The position numbers and the translations under genes are program-made. Below, in pieces: positions 39,657-48,402 of a DNA stretch of 64,000 nt. How positions within the stretch are numbered: position 1 is the first letter of the stretch; every line of letters begins with the position of its first letter. The notes beneath the pieces were generated by a model. That model was given only the letters and a program-made list of their open reading frames with translations. It did not search any database and was not told where the DNA came from. This DNA comes from Pseudomonadota bacterium (GTDB lineage: Bacteria; Pseudomonadota; Gammaproteobacteria; Xanthomonadales; Xanthomonadaceae), in contig CAUJIN010000034.1 in NCBI GenBank assembly GCA_963205495.1, forward strand, positions 1-64,000. The letters run 5' to 3'.

Positions 39657-42113
39657 ATGAAGCCGCTGCCTGCCTTCCTTTCCGCCTTTTCTCTTGCACT
39701 GGCGGCGTTCGGTGCGAACGCGCAGTACCAGCAGCCGCCCGAGCCGCTCCTGGGCGTGATGCGCGCGCCGCTGCCGCCGGTACCGGACCTGGATCCGACC
39801 GGCACCACCCTGCTGATCGTGCAGCAGGCGCAGTTTCCTTCGATCGCGCGCGTTGCCGAACCCTACCTCAAGCTCGCCGGCGTGCGCGTGGAGCCGCGCA
39901 TCCATGCGCGACACGACATGTCCAGCGGTTACGGCATCCGCAGCTGTCTGGAAGGTTTCACGCTCATGAACGTGGCCACGAGCCGGGAAACGCCAGTGGC
40001 GCTGCCGCCCGGCGCTTGCCCCGGCTGGCCGACCTGGTCGCCGGACGGGCGCCGATTCGCCTTCACCAATACGACCGACGCGGGCGTGGAGCTTTGGCTG
40101 GGCAAGGTCGAGGACGGCTCGACCCGGCGCGTGGACGGGCTGCAGGTCAACCCGATCCTGGAAAGCGAGATCCACTGGCTGGGCGCGCGCAATGCGCTCG
40201 TGGTGAAGGCGGTGCCGGAAAACCTCGACCCCGCGCCGCAGAAGGCCGCCGTGCCCCCCGGTCCGGAAATCAAGGATGCGACCGAGGGTGGCGGAGAAAG
40301 CAGCACCTACGAGGCGCGCGACACGTTGACCGGCCCCGAGGACGAGGCGCTGTTCGACCACTACGCCACCGCGCAGATCGCGCTGGTGGATGCAGGCAAC
40401 GGCGCGGTGAAGCGCATCGGGGCGCCGGCGGTGATCGGCGAGATCGATCCGGCACCCGATGGTCGCCATGTGCGAATGGACGTGCTCAAGCGCCCGTATT
40501 CCTACGTCGTGACCTGGCAGCGCTTTGCGCACGATGTCGAAGTGCTCGATGTCGACAGCGGCCAGCGCCACACCGTCGCCAGCCTGCCCGCAGCCGAAAG
40601 CGTGCCGGTGCGCGGCGTGCCGATCGGACCGCGCGATTTCGAATGGCGCGCCAATGCGCCCGCAAGCCTGGTGTATGCCGAGGCGCTGGACGGCGGCGAT
40701 TGGAAAAACACCGTGCCCGAGCGCGACCGGGTGCTGCTGTGGGCCGCGCCGTTCACCGGCAAGCCGGCGGAAATCGCCCGCACCGCGCAGCGTTTCGCCG
40801 GGCTGTCGTGGTTCGAGAAGGGCGCGCGCGCGCTGCTCGCCCAATACGACGCAAACCGGAGCTGGTTCACGATTTCGCTGATCGATGTCGACAAGCCGCG
40901 CAGTGCCGCCCGCGTGCTCTGGGATCTTTCGCTGGACGAACGCTACGCCCATCCCGGCAATCCGCAGAGCCGTAGCCTGGCCAACGGGGCCAGCGTGCTG
41001 CGTGAAGAGGGGGGTGCGCTGTTCCTGTCCGGCATGGGCGCCTCTCCGCAGGGCGATCGTCCCTTCCTCGACCGCTATGATCTGGCCAGTGGCAAGACCG
41101 AACGCCTGTTCCGCAGCGCGCCCGATGCCTACGAGCGCCTGCTGGGATTCACCAATGATCCGGGCAGCTTCCTGACCTGGCGCGAGTCGCCTTCCGATCC
41201 GCCCAATGCCTGGCGCCGCACGCTCGGCGAGGCGCGAACCGATGCGGCCGAGGGCGAGGCCGCGTTCGCCTCCAGCGCGCAGGCGGTGACGAATTTCCCC
41301 GACCCCACCCCGGAAGTGCGAAAGATCCGGAAGCGCCTGGTCACCTACACCCGCAAGGACGGCGTGCCGCTGTCCTTCACCCTCTACACCCCGCCGGGCT
41401 ACGTCGAGGGCACGCGCGTACCGGCGATCCTCTACGCCTATCCGATGGACTTCGCCGATCCCTCGCAGGCCGGCCAGGTGCGCGGTTCCGAGCAGACCTT
41501 CACCCGCCTGTCGAACTATCGCCTGCTGCTGCTGGCCGGCTACGCGATCATCGACAACGCCGCCTTCCCGATCGTGGGCGATCCGAAGAACGCCTACGAC
41601 ACCTACCTCGAACAGCTGGTGATGAATGCCGAGGCCGCGGTGAACAAGGCGGTGGAGCTGGGCGTGGTCGATCCTGCGCGCATCGGCGTCACCGGCCACA
41701 GCCACGGCGCGCTGATGACCGCCAACCTGCTGGCCCACACCGACCTTTTCCGCGCCGGCGTCGCCAGCAGCGGCGGCTACAACAAGACCCTGACGCCCTT
41801 CGGTTTCCAGAACGAGCGGCGCTCCTTCTGGGCCGCGCCCAAGGCCTATGACGAGGCATCGAGCTTCTTCCACGCCGACAAGATCAACGAGCCGATTCTG
41901 ATCGTGCACGGCATCGACGACGCCAACCCCGGCACCGAACCCACCCAGTCCCCGCGCCTGTTCCAGGCCGTGCGTGGCCTGGGCGGCACCGCGCGCCTGG
42001 TGATGCTGCCGTTCGAGCCGCACTGGTACGCCGCGCGCGAATCCAACGAACACTTCGTCGCCGAAATGCTCGCCTGGTTCGACCGCTACGTGAAGGAGGC
42101 CGAGCCGCGATAG
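39657..42113 (+). CDS. S9 family peptidase (prolyl oligopeptidase / glutamyl-type)
   Basis: An 818-residue exported serine peptidase. The signal peptide MKPLPAFLSAFSLALAAFGA is followed by an N-terminal beta-propeller and a C-terminal alpha/beta-hydrolase domain. The triad is visible as Ser682 (GHSHGALM), Asp755 (HGIDDANPGT) and His789 (FEPHWYAARES). The DIxxNPGTEP-style acid loop and PHWYAARES resemble glutamyl endopeptidase-type (S9D) enzymes rather than classical prolyl oligopeptidases. It is probably periplasmic; its substrate is unknown. Upstream AGGCTTCGG is TAGGCT-like but no firm promoter is claimed. Confidence 0.92.
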   Translation: MKPLPAFLSAFSLALAAFGANAQYQQPPEPLLGVMRAPLPPVPDLDPTGTTLLIVQQAQFPSIARVAEPYLKLAGVRVEPRIHARHDMSSGYGIRSCLEGFTLMNVATSRETPVALPPGACPGWPTWSPDGRRFAFTNTTDAGVELWLGKVEDGSTRRVDGLQVNPILESEIHWLGARNALVVKAVPENLDPAPQKAAVPPGPEIKDATEGGGESSTYEARDTLTGPEDEALFDHYATAQIALVDAGNGAVKRIGAPAVIGEIDPAPDGRHVRMDVLKRPYSYVVTWQRFAHDVEVLDVDSGQRHTVASLPAAESVPVRGVPIGPRDFEWRANAPASLVYAEALDGGDWKNTVPERDRVLLWAAPFTGKPAEIARTAQRFAGLSWFEKGARALLAQYDANRSWFTISLIDVDKPRSAARVLWDLSLDERYAHPGNPQSRSLANGASVLREEGGALFLSGMGASPQGDRPFLDRYDLASGKTERLFRSAPDAYERLLGFTNDPGSFLTWRESPSDPPNAWRRTLGEARTDAAEGEAAFASSAQAVTNFPDPTPEVRKIRKRLVTYTRKDGVPLSFTLYTPPGYVEGTRVPAILYAYPMDFADPSQAGQVRGSEQTFTRLSNYRLLLLAGYAIIDNAAFPIVGDPKNAYDTYLEQLVMNAEAAVNKAVELGVVDPARIGVTGHSHGALMTANLLAHTDLFRAGVASSGGYNKTLTPFGFQNERRSFWAAPKAYDEASSFFHADKINEPILIVHGIDDANPGTEPTQSPRLFQAVRGLGGTARLVMLPFEPHWYAARESNEHFVAEMLAWFDRYVKEAEPR

Positions 42114-42219
42114 GCCGTGGCTGCACCCCGCGACGGTGAGGGGGATCAACATGTCGCAACGCCGGTCGCGTGGAGCCTGTTCCGGACTTGATACGGAGTC
42201 TGACCCGTAGCGCTCCGCA

Positions 42220-44430
42220 CTAGTGCACGGCAGGCATCGTGGAATACGCGCTGCAGGCGGGGTCGTCGAATCCGTGGGCGAAGATACGGATGTCGTCGGA
42301 CGTGTCAGCTTCCAGGCAGTAGACCCGGAAGACACTCTCGGTGCCTACGAAGAAGTCGGTTCGGCGCCCGCGTCCTTCGACATCCGCCACCTCCAGTGCG
42401 TAAGCCTCCTGTAGCGTGTGGGGCGCTACCGCGATCAGGGCTCCGGAAGCGACGTCGTGGACGCGCAGCTGATCGTCCACCAGGCTCGCCAGCCGCAGGC
42501 GGGCGCTGAGTGGGTCACGAAACGCGCGCAGCGCCGCGACGGGTGCCGCGCCGACCTGGAGTGATCCCAGCTCCGCGTGTGATGGGCCGTCCAGCATGCG
42601 GACCAGCCCCTGGTCTGTTCCGGCCAGAACCTCCGCTCGGCCGTCGCCGTCCAGGTCGAAGGTGGTGATGGATGTGTAATTGGATTCGTTGGACTGCCAC
42701 TGCGTGTGTCCGGTTCCCGTGAACTGGAACAGGAAGCCGGCGTAAAACGGAGCGCCGGTCGTCGCCACGATGTCCTCCAGGCCATCACCGCTCACGTCTG
42801 CAATGGAAAGCCCGAAGACGCTTCTGTTGAGGTTGATCGATCTCCAGAGTTGCGCCCCGCTGGAGCGGTCCAGCAGGTACACGTAGCCGTCGCCAGAGCC
42901 AGCCGCGATCTCGTGCTGTCCGTCGCCGTCCGCGTCGACCGATCCCAGCGATGTCATTTTTGAGTCGTTTTCGTAGATGAATGAGTGTGTTACATCGCAC
43001 GTGTCTACATCGAGCGAATAGATTGCGGCGCGGTATATGTTGTCCGTTCCAACCAGCAATTTCGATTCTTGACCCGGGGAATAGGCCAATGCATTCAGCC
43101 CTGCCCAAGTGGTGTTTTCGAAAGCGCCAGGTGCCGTATTGCCCAGTGGCTGCAGGGAAGCCGGGTCCCACTGGTGGACTGTTCCGTCGCCGTATCCGCC
43201 GTCGCCCCTGGACGATGCGAAGGCGACGCGGGTGATCGACGTGCCGCCTGGATTCGTTTGCAGTGCAACGGCCTTGAAGGGCCCATCCTCGTGCCGGGTT
43301 TTCCACTTCAGGCTCAGGGAAGGAACACTGTAGGCGAACAGATAGTCCGGGCCGGAACTGTAGTAGCCGGCCGTGAAAAGGAGGTCTGGCGCACCGTCGT
43401 GATCGATGTCTGCAACGCGTATGCGCCCGGTGCCAGCCTCTTGGTGCGTAACGGTCCACAAGGACTCGCGCGTGGTCAGATCGATCGCCTGCACTTCATG
43501 CCACAGGCTATCGCCAATGATGGCGTCAAGGATGCCGTCGCCGTTGACGTCCGCAAGTGACAGGGCTCCCAATCTGTCCAAGTGATCCGTCTGCCATTTT
43601 GGAGCCGGGATATCGAGGTCAAAGGTGGTGAGGTAGTCAGATACCGAAACCAGCTCCAGCATGCCATCGCCGTCGAAATCGACCAGTCCGATCCTCTCGC
43701 CGAACGGCCCTGCCGGGTACTGCCATAGCACCGTCTTCTCGAGGTCTGCACCGTTGCGCGACAGCCGCAGGACCTCGCCCGAGTTGAGTACAACTTCTAC
43801 GCCGTTGTTTGCATCGACGTTGCCAATGGCCATTTCCTGGAGGAAGTTGAGCGGTGCCCCATGACTTACGCTGCCGCGCGGCTGCAGCGTGGCCGGCTCG
43901 AACAGCGCGATCTCGCTATCGGTGAGTACGACCAAGTCTGTGGATCCGTCATTGTCGGCATCTGCCAGCTCGAACTGCATGACGCGGAAATACGATGGAT
44001 CGGTGGAGAGCGACAGTGTTGCTACCGGTTCAAGCGCGTGGCCACGGAACACATGCACGCTGCCGTCGTCCAGCCCGATGACGATTTCATGGACGCCGTC
44101 ACCATCGAGGTCCAGCAGGCGTGCGGCGAGCATGCCGGTCTCGAGATTTCCGCTGAAGGCGATCTGGCGATAGCCGGCGGGTGGGCGCGGGTCGTGGCGC
44201 AGCAGCGTGAATCGGCCGGGACCACCGCCCATGCTCTGGGTGCCTGTGACCAGTATGTCGGTGCCCCCATCCCCTGCCACATCGCCGGTATCCAGCCCCG
44301 CGACGCCGAGCGTGTTGCCGAGCGAGGTGTGACCTCCGCGGTAGGTGAGTTCCGGAACCGATCCGGCATCAGCGTCGGAGCCAGCTGCAAGCATGAGTAC
44401 AAGCGCGGCAGGCATAAGCACGGATTTCAT
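42220..44430 (-). CDS. FG-GAP/VCBS repeat exoprotein of unusual composition
   Basis: A 736-residue exported protein. The signal peptide (MKSVLMPAALVLMLAAGSDADA) is followed by many FG-GAP/VCBS-type blades, each with a DxDxDG calcium loop: DLDGDGVHEIV, DADNDGSTDLV, DFDGDGMLELV, DVNGDGILDAI, DIDHDGAPDLL, DADGDGQHEIA, DVSGDGLEDIV, DLDGDGRAEVLAG. The C-terminus ends DIRIFAHGFDDPACS then a short tail, without a membrane helix. GC is clearly lower than that of its neighbours, and codon use differs, which suggests acquisition or a recent origin. It is likely a secreted or surface adhesin-like or enzyme-associated protein. Its function is unknown. Confidence 0.85.
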   Translation of the reverse strand: MKSVLMPAALVLMLAAGSDADAGSVPELTYRGGHTSLGNTLGVAGLDTGDVAGDGGTDILVTGTQSMGGGPGRFTLLRHDPRPPAGYRQIAFSGNLETGMLAARLLDLDGDGVHEIVIGLDDGSVHVFRGHALEPVATLSLSTDPSYFRVMQFELADADNDGSTDLVVLTDSEIALFEPATLQPRGSVSHGAPLNFLQEMAIGNVDANNGVEVVLNSGEVLRLSRNGADLEKTVLWQYPAGPFGERIGLVDFDGDGMLELVSVSDYLTTFDLDIPAPKWQTDHLDRLGALSLADVNGDGILDAIIGDSLWHEVQAIDLTTRESLWTVTHQEAGTGRIRVADIDHDGAPDLLFTAGYYSSGPDYLFAYSVPSLSLKWKTRHEDGPFKAVALQTNPGGTSITRVAFASSRGDGGYGDGTVHQWDPASLQPLGNTAPGAFENTTWAGLNALAYSPGQESKLLVGTDNIYRAAIYSLDVDTCDVTHSFIYENDSKMTSLGSVDADGDGQHEIAAGSGDGYVYLLDRSSGAQLWRSINLNRSVFGLSIADVSGDGLEDIVATTGAPFYAGFLFQFTGTGHTQWQSNESNYTSITTFDLDGDGRAEVLAGTDQGLVRMLDGPSHAELGSLQVGAAPVAALRAFRDPLSARLRLASLVDDQLRVHDVASGALIAVAPHTLQEAYALEVADVEGRGRRTDFFVGTESVFRVYCLEADTSDDIRIFAHGFDDPACSAYSTMPAVH

Positions 44431-44516
44431 GTCGGCAGGTGTCCTTGTCGAAGTGGATAGGCGGCCCGCGTGTGCTCGCGCTGCGGTGCCGGATGGCTGG
44501 GCATGGCAGTGGAAAA

Positions 44517-45206
44517 TCAGCGTGGCCGGGAGTTTACGTCATCCTCGCGCCTGTCCCCGCGGCGCGTGAACGGCACGCTGTCCGGGCTGACCGCGCCGCC
44601 GGAGATGATGAAGCTCATCGCCTGGTCCACACTCCAGTCCGTGGGGGTGAGGTTTTCCACCGGCACCACTTCCAGATAACCCGACGTTGGATTGGGCGTG
44701 GTGGGCACGTATACCGCGGCCAGTTCGCGGCCGCTGCCTTCCTCGGTCAGCAGTCGGGTGACGAAGCCCACGGCCTTCATGTCACGGTGCGGGAAGTCGA
44801 TCAGGACCACGCGCTGCGCGCCCTCGGGCTGGGTTTGCAGGATGTCGATCAGCTTGCGCACCGCGCCGTAGATCAGGTTGGCCAGCGGGATGCGCTGCAC
44901 GAAGGCCTCGAACCAGCGCAGCAGGCGCTGGCCCAGCACGCGGTGCGCCATCACGCCCACCGCGATGATGGCGCCGAGGGTGGCGATCAGCGCCAGCGCG
45001 GTCTGCACCCAGGGCGCGGCCATCCAGCCCAGCGTCACCGGGTACTGTTCGGCCAGACGCGCCAGCAGCGGCGTGACCCACGGCCGGCTCACGTCCGAGA
45101 GCAGGCCGAACACGAAGCGGAACACGATCACCGTCAGCCACAGCGGCAGCAGGGTGATCACGCCGGAGAGGAAGTAGCGCTGGATCGAGGGGCGGTGTGC
45201 GGTCAT
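44517..45206 (-). CDS. DUF502 membrane protein
   Basis: A 229-residue membrane protein with two to three helices in the N-terminal half (about 12-35, 62-90) and a soluble C-terminal domain. The DUF502 signature RYFLSGVITLLPLWLT and the segment YVPTTPNPTSGYLEVVP are present. The family is widespread and its role in bacteria is not established. It is divergent from the aroG leader with a 77-base gap. The tail is basic and acidic by turns (RRGDRREDD). Confidence 0.86.
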   Translation of the reverse strand: MTAHRPSIQRYFLSGVITLLPLWLTVIVFRFVFGLLSDVSRPWVTPLLARLAEQYPVTLGWMAAPWVQTALALIATLGAIIAVGVMAHRVLGQRLLRWFEAFVQRIPLANLIYGAVRKLIDILQTQPEGAQRVVLIDFPHRDMKAVGFVTRLLTEEGSGRELAAVYVPTTPNPTSGYLEVVPVENLTPTDWSVDQAMSFIISGGAVSPDSVPFTRRGDRREDDVNSRPR

Positions 45207-45269
45207 GGCGGGATTCTACGCAGGCAGGAAAACCGGCACACCCGGCTTCCGTTCGCGTGAAGGCTGTGC

Positions 45270-45275
45270 TATCAC
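45270..45275 (+). promoter_or_regulatory. Possible extended -10 box of the aroG leader
   Basis: TGC-TATCAC (extended -10 with TATCAC at 45270-45275) lies nine bases before the leader ATG. No good -35 box is seen. If real, the transcript would start within a few bases of the leader start codon, giving a leaderless or nearly leaderless mRNA; there is no clear ribosome binding site there. Confidence 0.3.
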
Positions 45276-45283
45276 ATGCACCC

Positions 45284-45361
45284 ATGAACGCCGCCGCACG
45301 CCGCTATTGGTATTACCGCTCGCCCCAAGGGCTGGCGCCGCGTGGCGTTCGCGTGTACTGA
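45284..45361 (+). CDS. aroG leader peptide (attenuator)
   Basis: A 25-codon open frame begins ATG-AAC-GCC-GCC-GCA and carries TAT-TGG-TAT-TAC (Tyr-Trp-Tyr-Tyr, 45305-45316) at codons 8-11, with a further Tyr as the last codon before TGA. Four Tyr and one Trp in 25 codons is far above chance. It lies between a divergent gene and aroG and is followed by a terminator, the classic layout of a leader peptide. No strong ribosome binding site is visible. I infer that ribosome stalling at the Tyr/Trp codons when aromatic amino acids are scarce allows read-through into aroG. Confidence 0.75.
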   Translation: MNAAARRYWYYRSPQGLAPRGVRVY

Positions 45362-45398
45362 AAAATCACGCAAACGAACCCCCCGAAGCCGCCAGCCC
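45329..45398 (+). promoter_or_regulatory. Antiterminator pairing in the aroG leader
   Basis: GGGCTGGCG (45329-45337) can pair with CGCCAGCCC (45390-45398), nine perfect base pairs. The second arm overlaps the left arm and loop of the terminator, so the two structures exclude each other. A ribosome stalled at the Tyr/Trp codons would cover roughly to 45326, leaving the first arm free while masking GCCC (45322-45325), which can otherwise pair with GGGC (45329-45332). Confidence 0.65.
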
Positions 45399-45413
45399 CC
45401 TGGCGGTTTTTTT
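45389..45413 (+). terminator. Attenuator terminator upstream of aroG
   Basis: CCGCCAG (45389-45395) and CTGGCGG (45400-45406) form a 7-bp stem with a four-base loop, followed by seven T residues (45407-45413). Flanking A and T bases can extend the stem. It lies 37 bases before the aroG start codon and 27 bases after the leader stop, so it would end transcription before aroG unless the antiterminator forms. Confidence 0.85.
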
Positions 45414-45450
45414 GTTGCCGCCGGGACTGGCCCCCACCAGGAGCCTTGAG

Positions 45451-46527
45451 ATGAACCCGTCCACCGATGACCTTCGCATCCGCGAAATCCGCGCCCTTCC
45501 CACGCCGGCCGAACTGATGGCCGAGGTGCCCTGCGATGCGGTGTCCTCGCGCACCGTGCGCCAGTCGCGCCGCGCCCTGCACGAAATCCTGCACGGTGCC
45601 GACGATCGCCTTGCGGTGGTGATCGGCCCCTGCTCGATCCACGATCCGGAGGCGGCGATGGAGTACGCCCGGCGCCTGGCGCGCGAGCGCGAGCGCTTCG
45701 CCGATACGCTGGAGATCGTGATGCGGGTGTACTTCGAGAAGCCGCGCACCACGGTGGGCTGGAAAGGTCTGATCAACGATCCGCGCATCGACGGGAGCTG
45801 CCGCATCGACGAAGGACTGGTGCTCGCGCGCCGGCTGCTGCGCGACATCAGCGCGCTGGGCCTGCCGGCCGGCACCGAGTTTCTCGACATGACCACGCCG
45901 CAGTTCATCAACGACCTCGTGGCCTGGGGCGCGATCGGCGCGCGCACTACCGAAAGCCAGGTGCATCGCGAGATGGTCTCGGGCCTGTCGTGTCCGGTCG
46001 GCTTCAAGAACGGCACCGACGGCAACGTGCGCATCGCGATCGACGCGGTGCAGGCCGCGGCGCATCCGCACCATTTCCTGGCCGTCACCAAGGACGGGCG
46101 CAGCGCCATCGCCGCGACGATGGGCAATGGCGATTGCCATGTGATCCTGCGCGGCGGCAAGGCGCCCAACCACGACGCCGCCAGCGTGGCCGAGGCAGCC
46201 GCGGCGCTGGAGATGGCGGGCCTCGCGCCGCGACTGATGATCGACGCCAGCCATGCGAACAGCGCCAAGAAGCCCGAGAACCAGCCACGCGTGATCGAGG
46301 ACATCGCGCGCCAGATGGAGGCCGGCGAGCGCCGCATCCTGGGCGTGATGGTTGAAAGCCACCTCGTCGCAGGCCGTCAGGACGTGATCCCCGGGCACGC
46401 GCTCACCTATGGTCAGAGCATCACCGACGGCTGCATCGGCTGGGAGGATTCGGTGGCCGTGCTCGAACGTCTGGACGCCGCGGTGAGCGCGCGTCGTGCG
46501 CACCGCGACGAGGTGGTGGCGGCCTGA
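45451..46527 (+). CDS. aroG: 3-deoxy-7-phosphoheptulonate synthase (class I DAHP synthase)
   Basis: Condenses PEP and erythrose 4-phosphate to DAHP, the first step of aromatic amino acid synthesis. The 358-residue protein is a class I AroAI-alpha enzyme: GPCSIHD (Cys61 among the metal ligands), KPRTTVGWKGLINDP, GFKNGTDGN, and the late DASHANSAKKPENQ block. The ATG at 45451 follows AGGAG with a suitable gap. Which amino acid inhibits it cannot be read safely from sequence. It is preceded by a leader peptide with Tyr and Trp codons and an attenuator; such control fits a pathway enzyme. Confidence 0.96.
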   Translation: MNPSTDDLRIREIRALPTPAELMAEVPCDAVSSRTVRQSRRALHEILHGADDRLAVVIGPCSIHDPEAAMEYARRLARERERFADTLEIVMRVYFEKPRTTVGWKGLINDPRIDGSCRIDEGLVLARRLLRDISALGLPAGTEFLDMTTPQFINDLVAWGAIGARTTESQVHREMVSGLSCPVGFKNGTDGNVRIAIDAVQAAAHPHHFLAVTKDGRSAIAATMGNGDCHVILRGGKAPNHDAASVAEAAAALEMAGLAPRLMIDASHANSAKKPENQPRVIEDIARQMEAGERRILGVMVESHLVAGRQDVIPGHALTYGQSITDGCIGWEDSVAVLERLDAAVSARRAHRDEVVAA

Positions 46528-46528
46528 A

Positions 46529-48346
46529 TCAGCGCCAGTCCGCGGCCACGCCGAGAGTCAGCCAGCGGCCGGGGATCGGCGCAAAGCCGGTCTCGATGAC
46601 CTCGCGGTCCAGGAGGTTCTGCACCGCGATGTGGGCGCGCAGGGTTTCGCCCTGCCAGCCCAGCCGCGCGTTGGCCAGCGTGGCCGTGGGCTGGCCAGGA
46701 AGGCGCGGGCGGCGCAGGTCGACGTCCAGCGCAAAGCCCGCGCCGAGGTTCATGCGAGCATCGGCGGACCAGGTTCGGGTCGGAACGCGGGTGGCGTACT
46801 TCACTTCGTTGCCCAGACCATCGACGCGCACCCGCAGGTGCTCGTAGCCCAGTCCGGCGCTTTCCAGCCAGTGAATGGCTGCCGGTGTCCAGCGCCAGCC
46901 CGCCTCCAGGCCGCGCGCGCGGTGCTCGTCCACGTTGCGTGCGATCCAGGTCGCGGTGCCCGGCGCGCGGACCCAGTCGATCAGGTCGCGGGTGCGGCGC
47001 TCGTGCAGGGCGAGGTTCAGGCGGTGCTCGCCGGCGCGGCCTTCGATTCCCAGTTCGGCGTGGTCGGAAAGCTCCGGTCGCAGCGCGGCGCTGCCGCGGT
47101 TGGCGGCGGTGGTCAGGTACAGCTCGGTGTAGGAGGGCGCGCGCGCCGAACGGGCGGCCGCGGCGTAGCCGCGCCAGACGTCGCTGAAGTCGTGCGAGAA
47201 CGCCAGGCCCGGCAGCCAGTACGAGCCCTGCCCGGAGTGGTGGGCGCGGCTCAGGCTGAACTCGGCGCGGCTGTTGGCCCCCAACTGCTGCTGGCGCAGC
47301 AGCCAGAACGAGGAGAAGTCGCGCTCGTGGTTCTTCAGCGCGTTGGAACGCAGGTGGTCCTTGCGCAACTGCACGCCCATCGCAGTGGTGCCGCTGGCGT
47401 CTTCGCGCTGCGCGTCGGCGAGGATTCCACGGGCGCGGGTGAGGTGCTCGTTGATGTAGTCGCGCGTGCCGATCCGGGTCCGGAACCAGTCCTCGTGGCG
47501 GTCGAAGTGCGCGCGCGCGTGCAGCCGCCACGCGCCGGCCCGGGCTTCGCCGCCGAGCCAGGCCAGCCGGCCTTCGGTGCGCTCGCGCGCGTCGGGATAT
47601 TCGGCGCTGTAGAAGCCCCACGCGCCGAAATCCTTCTCCAGTGCGCCCGCGCCCCAGAAGACGCCCCCGGCCTCGCCCGCGCGCGCGCCGGTATAGAGCG
47701 CCTGGCGCACGCGCGCATCGCTCGGTCCGGAGCGGTCGTCGCCGTCGCTATCGAGCGCGCCGAAGGAAAGTCCGTGCGCGCCCAGCTTCCCCGCGCCGGC
47801 AATGCGCGCGCCGAGCTGGCGGGTGCTGTTGGAACCGAAGCCGGCTTCCACGCTGCCTTCGGTGCCGGTCGCTTCGCGCGTGATGAGGTTGATGACTCCG
47901 CCGGTGGCGCTGCCGCCGTACTGGATCGCGCCCGGGCCGCGGACGATCTCGATGCGCTCGATGTGCGACAGCGGCACCGGGAGATCGAGATTGTGGTGGC
48001 CGGTCTGGGCGTTCTGGATAGGCACGCCGTCGAGCAGGATCAGGGTTTGCTCGAAATTGCTGCCGCGGATGCCGAGGTCGGCCTGCACGCCCGGCGCGCC
48101 GCGGCGCTGGATGCTCAGGCCCGGCTGGCGGGCGAGCAGGTCGGCGAGGTTGGTGGCGCCGCTGCGCTCGATGTCGCTGCGTTCGAGCACCTGCACCGAA
48201 CGCATGGCGCGCGAGGAGGGCGCATCGACCGGACTTGCGGTCACCAGCAGGGCATCGAGCCGGGTGGCGTCGGCAGGAGCGGCGGATGCCGAGGAACAGG
48301 CGGCAGCGGGCATCAGCGCGAGCGCCGCGAAGATGATTTTCTTCAT
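46529..48346 (-). CDS. TonB-dependent receptor (BtuB-like)
   Basis: A 605-residue outer-membrane receptor. The signal peptide MKKIIFAALALMPAAACSSA is followed by a TonB-box-like DALLVTAS, a plug domain (about 45-150, with LDGVPIQN and RGPGAIQYGGSATGGVINLIT described in parts), and a 22-strand-type barrel. Its size and plug resemble vitamin B12 receptor BtuB. The protein ends ADWR, so the usual final aromatic residue is second last. No cobalamin riboswitch fits in the 56-base upstream gap. The substrate is therefore open: B12, another corrin, or a siderophore. Confidence 0.88.
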   Translation of the reverse strand: MKKIIFAALALMPAAACSSASAAPADATRLDALLVTASPVDAPSSRAMRSVQVLERSDIERSGATNLADLLARQPGLSIQRRGAPGVQADLGIRGSNFEQTLILLDGVPIQNAQTGHHNLDLPVPLSHIERIEIVRGPGAIQYGGSATGGVINLITREATGTEGSVEAGFGSNSTRQLGARIAGAGKLGAHGLSFGALDSDGDDRSGPSDARVRQALYTGARAGEAGGVFWGAGALEKDFGAWGFYSAEYPDARERTEGRLAWLGGEARAGAWRLHARAHFDRHEDWFRTRIGTRDYINEHLTRARGILADAQREDASGTTAMGVQLRKDHLRSNALKNHERDFSSFWLLRQQQLGANSRAEFSLSRAHHSGQGSYWLPGLAFSHDFSDVWRGYAAAARSARAPSYTELYLTTAANRGSAALRPELSDHAELGIEGRAGEHRLNLALHERRTRDLIDWVRAPGTATWIARNVDEHRARGLEAGWRWTPAAIHWLESAGLGYEHLRVRVDGLGNEVKYATRVPTRTWSADARMNLGAGFALDVDLRRPRLPGQPTATLANARLGWQGETLRAHIAVQNLLDREVIETGFAPIPGRWLTLGVAADWR

Positions 48347-48402
48347 GGAGGTGGGGAATCCTGGGCGGGAAGCGGAGGGCGATCGGATGTCGCCGCGCGG
48401 GT

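Noticed and set aside
48347..48402. Cobalamin riboswitch before the BtuB-like gene
   Set aside because: The gap is only 56 bases and carries no B12-box-like sequence; a riboswitch needs about 200.
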